In this document: in pieces, positions 1 through 9,791 of the stretch
Numbering within the stretch: position 1 is the first letter of the stretch
How the letters are laid out: each line of letters starts with the position of its first letter
Source: Zygnema cylindricum
Taxonomy: Eukaryota; Streptophyta; Zygnematophyceae; Zygnematales; Zygnemataceae
Length of the DNA: 64,000 nt
Direction: 5' to 3'
Assembly (NCBI GenBank): GCA_037447655.1
Contig: JBBHKE010003519.1
Span: 434,966 to 498,965, forward strand
Position numbers and translations under genes: made by a program
Notes under the pieces: model-generated
What the model was told of the DNA's origin: nothing
The model's database searches: none
Seen by the model: the letters and a program-made list of their open reading frames with translations, nothing else

Positions 1-1156
1 ACGAGTTTTTTACAAGTTTGGAATATATTCGAATCAATTCGAATCATTCTATCTACTTATTTGAGGACAAGGAAGGTATAATTTTCATTGCCATATATGT
101 TGATGATTTGCTTGTTTTGAGTAAATCATTGGAGAAAATTAATAGATTGAAAAAGGATATAAAAAGTAAATTTGAAATGAAAGATTTGGGAGAGGCAAAT
201 TACATCTTTGGAATTCAAATCGAGAGAGATAGAGAAAAGAAAAAAATTAGACTAACTCAAAAGGAAGTAATTGAGAATATACAAGAAATATTTCAAATGG
301 AAAAAGGCCGAGCCATCCCGGCCGAAGGGGGTAAGAGAGCGAGCGCTTCGTACGAAGGTCAAACAGTTGTACAACTCCAATGGACTTAAAGAAGGGAAAT
401 GAGGGGAGCTTAGAAGAGGGAATCTTGATATTAGATAATGAGTTAGGACTTGAGGAAAACAAGTACATGCAAACTATTCCATACAAAGAGGTTGTCAGTA
501 GTTTGATATACTTTATGAATTGTACTCGCCCTGATATAGCTGCAGCCGTGGGAGTATTAAGTAGGAGTCTGAATGATCCTACGAGAAAGATTGGGAAGCG
601 ACCAAAAGGGTCATGCGGTACTTGATAGGAACAAGAGATCAATGGTTGCATTTGGGAGGGGATAATACTGACATCACCACTTGGAGTGATGCCAGTTATA
701 GGGATGCTCCGATGAGGAGGTGTACTTCTGGGTATGTGTTGTATGTTGGGAATGGAGCTTGTTGTTGGAGCAATAAGCAACAAAAGGTGATTGCTCAGTC
801 CACCATAGAGGCTGAGTATATGGCCTCATGTTCGGCTGTGAAAGAATTGATGTGGGTAAAATCTTTGCTTCAAGAATTGGGATATATGAAGAGCAGAGTG
901 CAAAAAGTATTTTGTGACAATCAAGCAACGATTACAATTGCAGCAAACCCTAAGCATCACTTTAAAGCAAAGCATATGGATATTTGTTTGAGCTTTGTTA
1001 GAAAGAAGTTTGAAAATAAAACAATTAGTTTGGAATATAGACCAGATGGAGAGATGGTAGCAGATATGATGACTAAGCCGGTTCATTCTCCCAAATTAAA
1101 ATTTTGTAGGGAGAAGTGTGGATTGAAAGAAAAGATAGACTTGAAAATAAGGGGAG
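1..1156 (+). pseudogene. copia E1 pol 3' end: reverse transcriptase tail and RNase H
   Basis: This is the C-terminal end of a Ty1/copia polyprotein that begins upstream of the window. The RT part contains the YVDDLLVLSK catalytic box at about residues 27-36 of the first reading frame, followed by DLGEANYIFGIQ. The RNase H part shows WSDASY, AQSTIEAEYMA and VFCDNQA and ends with VADMMTKPVHSPKLKF, the usual end of copia pol. The frame is broken by a 55-bp insertion near 306-360 and by an indel near 610, so it occupies three frames (18-389, 380-625, 613-1236). The last frame runs on into the LTR. It directly precedes a purine tract (about 1145-1156) and the 3' LTR. Dead copy; family assignment is secure. 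Confidence 0.93.
306..360. other. 55-bp GC-rich filler insertion inside E1 RT
   Basis: Related copies such as E5 run directly from the codons before 305 to the codons after 361. E1 has about 55 extra bases here, much richer in G and C than its surroundings and including the palindrome CTTCGTACGAAG. It shifts the reading frame. No terminal repeats are visible. It looks like filler DNA from double-strand break repair; its source is unknown. Confidence 0.6.
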
Positions 1157-2267
1157 TGTTGAAAAGTGATATTTTGTATTCTACCCTTTTTTTTAGTCTT
1201 GCAGTTCTCATACTTGTTGTAGTCACTGAAAATTGACAAGCAACCATGGCTGCTTTGGACAAATGAGAAGATAGACAGAAGACAAAGCTCTTGCAAAAGT
1301 AGTTGCCACATAGAGGGTTTGATCCTGTAACCTCCGCACGAAGGCTGTAAGGAAAAAGGCGTACGCCTTATCCGTTAGGTCTTAATGAATCGATACATAC
1401 GTTATGTTTCATAACTATTTAAAGATGACATAACGACATATTCCTTTTAGCGACTTACGGAATGAAACGAAACATGGAACGTGTGGTACCGCACGAAATG
1501 CAGTACCGCACGAAATAAATGAAACATACATTTGATTTCGACAGTCGAAATTAAATGTCGCGATCGACGGCTCGCGAAGCAAGAAGAAAATTTAAGAGGT
1601 CAACACGAAATGTTGACCGTCAAAATTCAACGGTCAACACGGAACTTTTACCAGTTTAATTCAGCATTCAACATGTATTTGGCGCGCCGTCAAATCGAAC
1701 GGCTGCAATTGATCACCGTGAAAAGAACCTACGGCAAGCGTGAGTGACGGGATGTCGGAACGACTATCTGGGAGAAGAACGGCGAAATGGGAGGAAATGA
1801 CACGTGGCATCATCCTATAAGATGCTGGAAGAGAAAACGGACAGCATGTCATTAACCTATTTTGCCACGAGGCAGACCGGGAATGGTGCCAAATATATCC
1901 GTACATAAAGTACGGCGGCTGTTGTACTTTATATGCACAATAATTAGGGCACTGCACTTTGATTGGTTTAGAGTAGTTATTAGGAGTTTTCAAGTCTTGG
2001 AAAAATATTGAAAAGTCCTCTCTCCCAGAGGCCATTCAGATATATGTCGTCCTTTTGAACGCCACAACGAAAATGCTCGTGTGAGTGAATCCTGATTATT
2101 TTGCAGCAGACTTACGGGATTCCAGGCTACTCAGATGTGTAGTCAATCAAAGTTTTTGCGTCCCAGGGTGGGACTTATCCACTGTCAAAGTCAAAGGTGC
2201 ATATACTATCCTAGAGGCTTCACATAAGCTGAACATTCTGTGTACCAATGGAGATCACAGAATTACA
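1157..2267 (+). repeat. 3' LTR of copia E1 (type-1 LTR)
   Basis: The LTR starts TGTTGAAAAG immediately after a polypurine tract (AAATAAGGGGAG) and ends ATTACA. Its last 30 bases (ACCAATGGAGATCACAG and following) match the U5 ends of the other type-1 LTRs in this window. It contains the type-1 modules: an antisense tRNA-like unit near its start, a U3 hairpin around 1190-1262 with the TACTTGTTGTAGTCACTGA core, and a conserved U5. The next base is already gypsy A sequence, so E1 inserted into gypsy A. Confidence 0.85.
1295..1385 (-). ncRNA. antisense tRNA-like Pol III unit in E1 LTR
   Basis: On the minus strand, opposite to E1 transcription, the segment reads CCTAACGGATAAGGCG (box A, close to the D-arm of arginine-type tRNAs), then GGTTACAGGATCAAACCC (box-B-like), then TTTT at 1298-1295. 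Order, spacing and terminator fit an internal Pol III promoter unit of about 80-90 nt. No full cloverleaf is evident, so it is tRNA-like rather than a working tRNA. The same module is present in all other type-1 LTRs here that are long enough. Confidence 0.6.
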
Positions 2268-2289
2268 CGAAGAACATGAAAGTAGGTCG

Positions 2290-3209
2290 GCAAAATAGGT
2301 AAGGTGGAAAGTCGTCACGTATTCTAAACACTTTAGTCGACAAGGAGCCACATTGATCTGATTTTCCTTTATTTTTTGACCATCCTTCCTCTTGAGTGTC
2401 ACAACACCCCTATTGGAAACCTCTACCACATTTAAAATCACCTGTCCCGCTGAAATATTTAAAGTTTCCTTCTTCTGTTGCATCGTGTACATGAAATCCT
2501 TGGGTATAAAGTACCGTTGCCATGTGATAAAATTCCCGCGCCGGCGTTGCAAATACGAGAGTTGATCTTGGCGCTGAGGTGCCTGTAAGTTCCCCATGGA
2601 AAGAGGCACTTCATGGTGGAATACCTTTGCCCTAACGGCAATCAATATCTCGAGTGTTCCTTCGTTATCCATTTCCGCAAGGACCATTTCTTAGGATGAG
2701 GTAGCGGTAGGTAAGATGGGAGGTCGTCCGAACAAGATAGAGTAATGACTATAGGTATAGAGGGAAGCTTTTCGACTGAATGTGTACCCTATGGCAATCT
2801 AAGGCACCCTTTTGTCCCACTCTCCTAAATCCTCTTCAACAACATATTTTCGTTGTGACCGTTTCACTATATGTAAGCACCTTTTTGCCAAACCTTTTGC
2901 AAAACCGTCGGCATGCGGGTGGTCTCGTCTTGTCAATCTTTGGTCGATAAGTCACAATTCCAACAAGTTGGGGAATTCCCCTGCAAATTCGGAACCTTGG
3001 TCAGTTAGAACTTTGGCTGGTGCCCCAAATTGGGACAACACTCTTTGTAGGTTTTTGGCCTTGTCAGCCATGAATGTACCCTCGGAAGCACCACTAACTA
3101 CCCCAAAATGGCCTCCTTTGACTCCACTCAGAATTCTACCGAATATCCTAACCAAGCTAAAACTGCTCAACCAGATAGATCCTAGGCCACTAAGTATTCC
3201 CACCAAATT
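2290..3209 (-). pseudogene. gypsy A integrase core and C-terminus fragment
   Basis: The minus-strand frame starting at 3206 reads LSQFGAPAKVLTDQGSEF, the typical second-aspartate block of Ty3/gypsy integrases. After frameshifts it continues with DHPHADG, then YSILFGRPPILP, and from 2687 a C-terminal region with NRGVVTLKRKDGQKI followed by APCRL. This resembles the integrase of gypsy C. The first aspartate and the HHCC zinc domain are absent. It ends where E1 begins, so it is unknown whether a PHD finger like that of gypsy C once followed. Several frame breaks; a relic. Confidence 0.82.
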
Positions 3210-4116
3210 TCATATAATAATACCAAACCGAATAATCACAACACTCAGTCAAATTTGCAGAAAACAGCTTGCCAGAACTTTGATAAATCTGACCAACTTC
3301 ACAATGAAGCCCCAAGCAAATCAGACACACAATAGGTCTGCAAATTTGCCACAATATTCTCAACACAAGGAGGAACACACATGCTAAATTGCAAAAAAAT
3401 ATGCCGATAAAATTGAGAGCAATTTTCAGATGAAAATACCATAAATGACTTAAAACAGATTTTCATCTAACGGTTCTTAAGTCTCAAAATGATTAAGTCC
3501 TACAAATATACACTACAGCTTACTACTAGCTGTACGGAGGCATACCAGCCGTACGTAGTCAATCAACTACCTTTATTAATGTGAGTGTACCCGAAATCTA
3601 CATTAATCATTAATACACAAAACAAAACATTGTTAAATATTTACAAGTCTTATGAATTCCGTCAAGCGAATTTGAACCGTGCAAAATAAATATCGTGTGA
3701 TGGACGCGATTTCGCGTCCCTCACCAAAATGACCAAACTGACGGCGCCGAAATCCGTAGCTCAGGCGGCGTCCGATTCATAAAATGTCGCCCGTTGCATT
3801 TCGTTTCGTACGTGCGACATACATTTCCAACCACGTCGATTATCTAACATCGGATCGCTTCGCGATCTGCCGTCCATTTCCCTTTAAGCAGACCGTACTT
3901 TCGTCTATGTGTCTTCGTGTTTCATGAAGTCTAATTCCGTACGTGTCAATAAACTTAGCACATAGTACGCAAGTTGTTATGACTGCGATGTGACCAGCGC
4001 AACATGGCAACATAATATATTTATCGCACACGCTGCTATGGCTCTGATGTAACCACCGCAGCATGGCAGAATAACAATGTGATACAGAGAGGACTAAAGG
4101 TTTCCAAAAACCAACA
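3210..4116 (-). repeat. solo-like type-2 copia LTR inserted in gypsy A
   Basis: This stretch has no coding sequence and shares blocks with the 3' LTR of the type-2 copia at 33519-34312: GACCAACTTCACAATGAAGC near 3290, and GGACTAAAGGTTTCC followed by AACA at the right edge (4116). Gypsy RT/RNase H resumes at 4117. The left edge is approximate because the TG terminus is not clear. With no internal region it is either a solo LTR or the remnant of a larger deletion, since gypsy sequence is also missing at this point. Confidence 0.6.
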
Positions 4117-5260
4117 CTCTTTGCAAGAATCTATCTGCAATTGCCTTGAACTCCTTCCGGTGTAGGACCATCAATTTTAATACAAAGCTCTCTAATGATT
4201 GGGCATGAAGACCACAGTGTGTTGTTTAAGGGAATCCTTTAGAAACTGGAATGAAATTTGTTGTACTTCTACCCACTGCCACTCTTGGTCCTTCCGCAAT
4301 AACAGGCTCAATGGCTAGGCATGAGTGCTAAACTTGGGGATGAATCTCAAATGGTAGTTGGCTAGGCCTAAAAACATGCGGGGTGCCGAAACGTCTTGCG
4401 GAGGAGGAAGGGCATCAAGGGTTGCAACCTTTACCATATGAGGACCCACTGTCCCGGGATTAACTTCATGTCCCCGGTAAATAATGTTCTGCACCCCAAA
4501 AATTTCCTTACCCATGTCACATTTCAAGCGAGCTGCTTGGAGGCCACGGATGACAATCTGTATGTACTCCAAGTGTTCATCTAAGGTCTTTAAGAAGATA
4601 ATCACATCGTCAATATAGCACCGTACACAGTTGATTCCTCGGAGTGCCTTGTCCATGTCCCGTTGGAATTTCGTTGGTGCATTCTTCTGCCCGAAAGGCA
4701 TGTAGAGCCATTCATACAACTTGGACCCTGCCCAAAAAGTTGTCCTTTCTCGGTGCTTTGGCTCCATCGCAATCTGGTGGAACCCATTCTTCATGTCTAG
4801 TCTGGAGTAAATGGTGGCCTCGGCCAGCGAGTCAAAAATCTCTTCCGAGGTAGCATTGGGTATCGGTCAGATACAGTGGCCGTGTTAAGCATCCGGTAAT
4901 CTCCACACATCCGAAAGTCTACCGTTTTCCCAGATGAGTCCTTCTTGGGTGGAAGAACGGTTGGAGACGCAAATCCATGGAGTCCGGTACTTTCTTGAAC
5001 CAATCCTGCTTCCACCAGAGTTTGTACCTTTGCCGTGATGAACTCCTTTTCCTTGAAACTGAGAGGGTACTGCTTCTGCCAAACAGTAGCCGTCCCGTCT
5101 ATTAAATCAATTCGAAAAGGGGTTCCTTTGTAGATGCCTACGTCGGTATCTGACCAAGAGAACACTTGTTTATTCTTTTCCAACAGGTCGGAGAGCTGGG
5201 CCTTTTGTTGAGGGTTCAACTACTCCCCTAAGGTCCAATCCATCTTCCCGGGTTCCACCG
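4117..5260 (-). pseudogene. gypsy A reverse transcriptase and start of RNase H
   Basis: The RT begins after the methyltransferase with LNPQQKAQLSDLLEKNKQVF, the usual pre-RT block. It shows KTVDFRMCGDYRMLN, LYEWLYMPFGQKNAPTKFQR and the catalytic CYIDDVIIF box. RNase H begins with KDQEWQWVEVQQ downstream of 4315 and is cut at 4117 by a copia LTR. A frameshift near 4860 separates the N-terminal third (frame ending 4797) from the palm (4794-4315). An in-frame stop at about 5217 separates the RT from the methyltransferase linker. The family is clear; this copy is dead. Confidence 0.9.
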
Positions 5261-6660
5261 CTGCCCAGGCCTCTGGGGGTCTACCCCAGCGGGAGATATC
5301 GAATTCCATTTCTACCAGCGGGTTTACCTCAGCTCCTCCCGTTAGGATGCTGCTGCTAACAGCTTCCGCTAAGCTGTCTCTCTCCGAGCCTCCGCTTCCC
5401 CCCACTGAGGAATCCCTTAATTTCGGTAAAATTTTGGGACTGGAAAATTTTGATGATAAAAATTGTTTTCTTACCTCCCTCCCCCCCTCAAGCTGCAAGT
5501 GGGCCTGCACCGCTAACAACTTTGGAGCTTGAAGGTAACAATCCGTTGATTGCGGCGACTGAAGGCTAGAGAAGGCCAGAGAATGTTTTATCACCCATGT
5601 TATTGCATTGAGATCCATGCTTTGTCCGAGTAGGCTGCACCTCTGGAGGTCTGATATACCTGGTGCCGCTGTACTAGCTGGTTGGAATCCCATGGCTTGT
5701 TCTCGTTCTTCCACTGTTGGCGTTGTCTAAACTCCACGTTTGCTGTCAAATATCATTCCTGCCGCTCCCTTTCGATACGCATGGCTATTAGGGAAGAAAA
5801 CCAATGTTGGCAGTGCTCGTCGAGGTGCTCGTGGTTGGTTGCACTGGAAGAACGGGGGACGATCAACCTTAATTACGGGAGTCGCCGTCAGCCCTGTCCC
5901 TAAAATTTGTTGCAAGGTATTCTGGGGATCTGTTTTGTGGTTCTGTAAGAGCTTGTTCAGGACTGACAGAAGTATCAAATTGGTACATAACGCCCGAACT
6001 CTGTGAGCCCTGGATCCCAGTTGAGCCGCATCGAAAACAAGTGGAGCTCCTAGAATCTGTTTGACTTTATTCCAGCTATTTGCGACTTGTTTTCTCGTAT
6101 CATCTCCTGGGTGGACATTCTTCGAAACGTACCCCACTGGTTGGTCTTGGGATTGCTGCAGCCAGGAAAGTAATTTGATCATCTGGAAGAAGGTTCGACT
6201 TCTGCTATCCTGATGTCCCTCGCCTTTCCCGGCTAGAGAGTATCCTTGACATGGCCATCTTGCAATCACCAAATCTACCCGTTCCAGCAAAGCGAGATGT
6301 GGCTTAAGGATATTGTCTATATTTTACGGGACACTTTGGTGCGATCTGCAGATGGCCGATATCGGAAGTTGTTGGGGATACAATTGGTGGAGTTGTTGGA
6401 GTCGGTATTCACTGACAGCTCGAGCATCCGGTGAAATTTCCATGGCCACATATGACTCCACTTTATGCCCAGCCTTCAAGACAGCTTCGAGGTCCGAGCT
6501 AATTCCAAAAAATAAGGACAATATTCGGAGTCCAGAATCTAGGATAGATAATGACACCACTTGTCGATTAAATTTTTGATTTTCGGTCGAAACTTCTGAA
6601 GGTTCCAACCGCAGTTCTTTTTCCTTCACAAAAACAACTGTCAAGGATTTGTCCACTTCC
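5261..6660 (-). pseudogene. retrotransposon-encoded C5 cytosine DNA methyltransferase (gypsy A)
   Basis: The motifs run in the standard order of C5 methyltransferases. Motif I is RILSLFFGI (near 6520), followed by VESYVAMEISPDARAVS. Motif IV is RWPCQGYS with the catalytic Cys codon at 6249-6251, then GHQDSRSRTFF. Motif VI appears as VGYVSKNV, where the usual Glu is Lys. A motif VIII-like block is QLGSRAHRVR, and motifs IX/X are EREQAMGFQP and RCSLLGQSMDLNAI. The unpermuted order argues against plant DRM enzymes, and several blocks resemble the DNMT3 style. Stop codons at 6324 and 5727 lie in one otherwise open frame shared with protease and RT. Family knowledge: such enzymes put methyl groups on cytosine C5. 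This copy is inactive. Confidence 0.85.
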
Positions 6661-7330
6661 CACCGAAGTTTTGTTATTTGTAATAATCTGTTCTGGTATC
6701 CTTCTTCCCATCGCTTCGAAATAGGGAAATGCTATATTATGTCTGCGATATCGGTGGCGCTGGCGAGCAGTTCCGTGGGTGTGTGAGTAGCATAGACGGG
6801 ATAACATCCTGCGACGAAAGCATTATCTTTCCCCATATTCCATAGATCCAGAGGAACCACCACCTTGACTCCTTCGGGATCCTCAGGATCATGAACAGTA
6901 AACTGCTCATTCCACACAGTTAATCCCATATTCACCCTTGTCCAGGTGGCCATTCCCAATAAAATCTCAAACTGCTTACCTTCCACCACCAAGAACGGAA
7001 GTTGAATTCAGACCTTTTGACCCGCGTCAACCGAGATTTCAATTAACATGGCTTTGATAATTCTGTGAACTAGTTGGTTCCCACTGCTCACTCTGCTCAT
7101 GTAGATGTTACTGGGGGAGATTTTTGCTCCAAGTTCCTCGGGCATTTAAAGCAGAGCCGAAGTTGAAATTAGGTTTGGAAGTTCTCCGGTGCAGACCACT
7201 GCATCTTGGTATCCGCCGTATCCGCTAAGTTTAAAATTTCCCGTCCAGTTGAGGATGTGAGCCACAGATAATGTCTTATAATCCTTATCCAGCATAAGAG
7301 TCTTTGGATCTGCTGACCAAAAGACTTACC
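6661..7330 (-). pseudogene. gypsy A aspartic protease region
   Basis: The minus strand encodes DYKTLSVAHILN, then GNFKLSGYGGYQDA, ELPNLISTSAL and later VEGKQFEILLGMATW. This corresponds residue by residue to the protease of gypsy B, where the active site reads DAGVDSGALPNLI. In gypsy A the DSGA position is degenerate (CTGE). The block ends with a stop at 6732 and then runs in the same frame into the methyltransferase, which places the protease directly upstream of the DCM domain in the polyprotein. Confidence 0.7.
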
Positions 7331-9791
7331 TGGGCTGATCTGCCCGGTCTCTTTTCTCCCCTCCTAATTGAATCTCTTCTCCAAAGGCATGTATGAGAAT
7401 TTCTTTCGGCAGGTTATGGGAAGAAGTTAGTGTTTTCACGTGAGTGAGGGCGTGGGGCATGAGATGCCTTACCAACATCACTGCAGGTTTTGAGGAAAGA
7501 GGTTGAGTTTTTGGCGACGAAATGGGGGAACCTCGTTCCTCTGGTTTTTCCTACTCTCCCCCCTCTGTTTCCTTCCTTTCCTTGTAGGATTCCAATTTAG
7601 GGGCCGTTTCTGGTGTGTTGTTGTTCGGGCATTCCGCCAAATATCGTTCAAACCAGTCTTGGTTTTTTCGTTTTACCTCCTCTTCCACCTATTTTTCCAT
7701 CTCCCTTTGCTTATATGCTTTGTAATTCTCGAATTCGGGAGGTAATTTCTTTACAGTTGGGGGAGGCCGATTTGTGGGTTTGATTCCGAGACCTGTTTGA
7801 CCGTTTAGAATAAATGCCATGGGGGTGAATGACAAAGGTCCAGTGGCCTTCGTGTTGTGATCTCCTTAAGCCAGTCTTTGCTTGTCTCTCCACTGCTCCG
7901 ATGTTGAGTTACGTAGTTGCTTGAGACTGTCTCCCACGCCGACATTCCATGCTCCGGAAAGGAAAGTTTGTGCGTGATGTGCTTTAAGAGGTTCCATATC
8001 CCACCCCATCACATCGTCATCGTCTCTACCTGCTAGGATTCTTGTTCAAGCTCCGCCACATTTTGTAGTAGTTTTTTTTTTCTCCGGTGGAGTTTCAGAT
8101 TTGCTGTTAGAGCAGGAGTCCTCAAGGGAGAACCCGAACGCAGGGCAAAGAATTCTGTAGCCATTACGGCCTGTTGTTCACTTTGCTCTTAGATGATAAT
8201 CTCCGGGATGAGCCTTGCTTGACCTAGTTTCTGTCGTTCCGGTTCTTATGTGGTGCGACGTCCCTAAAGGTAAAGAAGCTGGAGAGGGAGAGGGTTTACG
8301 GCAGTTTCACCTTCGTCGATAAACAATACATATTGCATCATCTCCTTTAAGACCCCATTCCTTTGGAAACACTGCCCCTCCTTGTGACCCATGAAATTAG
8401 AAGCCTCACATTTGGAGCCCTCGGTGGTGTATTTGCCCCTTAATTCATTGGAGATTTACGCATCATTGAATTTTTGGAAGTTTGATTAGTCGCAATTGGG
8501 CTTGTGACATTTTTGCAGTTTTAGACCGGCGAGTGGGATGGTAATTGTCTTTGTTCAACGTTGTTTTGTCTTCCGATCCCCCTCCTTGTTTCCTTTCCTG
8601 CTGCTTATTGCTCCTTTCAGCTCTCTCTTTTTCCCATTCTTTGTGCTTAAGGGAAAATTTTGGTTTGAGCTTTCAGGGCAGCGTTTCCATCCATGACCTG
8701 TTTGTTGACAATTCAAACAGTTGTATACGAAGACGCGGTCATCGGTCCCATGGAGGGTTCAAATCCGCTATCCACCACCTGTTTCCCCATAAGCTCCCGC
8801 AACGATAGAAGTTTTGCCGATTCCTCAATGTCAAGAGGCATTTCTCCAACAAATCTTGCAAAGCTTCCCCTTGTTTTGCCTGTTACCACCTTCTCTCGGG
8901 CCTCACTATGAACGAAGTGGTCGTAGAGCTTCATTGCGGCATCCGAGATGTCTTTAGCGGAAGGATTGATGTCTTGGATGGCCTAACATGTGATCCAATT
9001 GTCAAGGGCAATCTGCCTTGTGGGCCCGAACGAATTCCTGACCGCGATAAAGTATTTGGTTGCCATAGCTGGGAGATCGATGGTCGATAGTTTTGTCTTT
9101 TGGCAAAGGCTTGACATTTTGTTGAACAAAATATGGGGGGTTTCACTCTTGAGACATCAGAATTCTGTGAATTCCTTGATAGCCAATTCATCCTTTTCTG
9201 TGTAAAGGAGTCTTTAGATGTTCAAAAGAGAATTACAAGGTGTGGGGTCTGCAATTATTTGGGTGACGGCTTTGGCGGCTTCGATGGCCTACAGCTCGTT
9301 GACATAGGCTTGACTTTGGGCCTGCAGTTTCATGTCATCTCTGAAGGCGGCGTTAACGAAGCGGTTGCTGCTGCAGGGAAGTCGGCTTATGCTTGCAATA
9401 CTGGCGCATAGAGAATCGGGTTTGAAATCTTGTTGCTGGGAGTTATCAAGAGAGGTTATCGCTCTTTGTAATCTGCTAAAGCGCCCCCAGCAAGATAATT
9501 GACCAACATTGGGAAGAGGGTAGTTTCGTAGTCATATGGGATTGCTCCCCCCCTATACTTGTTTATCTCGGATTGTGTGAAAGATTTCCACAACAGTTCT
9601 AAATATGAGAAAACGATCCCCCAATTTTCCCCTATGAAAATCCTTACGTCACCCATTTTCTCCTCCTCCGCGAGGTTAGTGAATTGGGGCGACGAAGGGC
9701 GGGTGGGACTGACAAATTGAACAGGTGAAATGACCCCTGGATTTGCGTCTTCGGCATGCAAACCGCCTTCTCCTCCGCTGAGACGAGCGGG
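7331..9791 (-). pseudogene. gypsy A gag with CCHC zinc knuckles
   Basis: The N-terminal part (9761-9456) reads PVQFVSPTRPSSPQFTNL and then IVFSYLELLWKSFTQSEINK, colinear with gypsy B gag. A better preserved middle block is SEAREKVVTGKTRGSFARFV (about 8934-8713). A CCHC knuckle, CLNCQQTGHGWKRC (C-x2-C-x4-H-x4-C), lies near 8670-8712. A second, damaged one with MGHKEGQC lies near 8370-8420. Many stops and shifts interrupt the gene. The extreme N-terminus is lost at the junction with copia E3 near 9791. Confidence 0.75.

Larger units (their letters stand above)
2268..9791 (-). mobile_element. Ty3/gypsy element A carrying a DNA methyltransferase (decayed)
   Basis: In element order the segment encodes gag with CCHC knuckles, aspartic protease, C5 DNA methyltransferase, reverse transcriptase, the start of RNase H and a separate integrase piece. 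Protease to RT is one continuous frame broken only by stop codons (6732, 6324, 5727, 5217) and a frameshift near 4860, so the methyltransferase belongs to the pol polyprotein. A type-2 copia LTR lies between RNase H and integrase, and RNase H plus the integrase N-terminus are missing there. The 5' end joins truncated copia E3; the 3' end is cut by E1. No gypsy LTR survives. Confidence 0.85.

Noticed and set aside
2290-2690. Possible chromodomain after gypsy A integrase
   Set aside because: The residues after NRGVVTLKRKDGQKI match the integrase C-terminus only; no aromatic cage pattern, and the sequence is cut by E1 soon after.
5261-6660. Host methyltransferase gene with a retrotransposon next to it
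   Set aside because: Protease, methyltransferase and RT share one frame in gypsy A, and the same order recurs in gypsy B and C; no introns or separate promoter seen.
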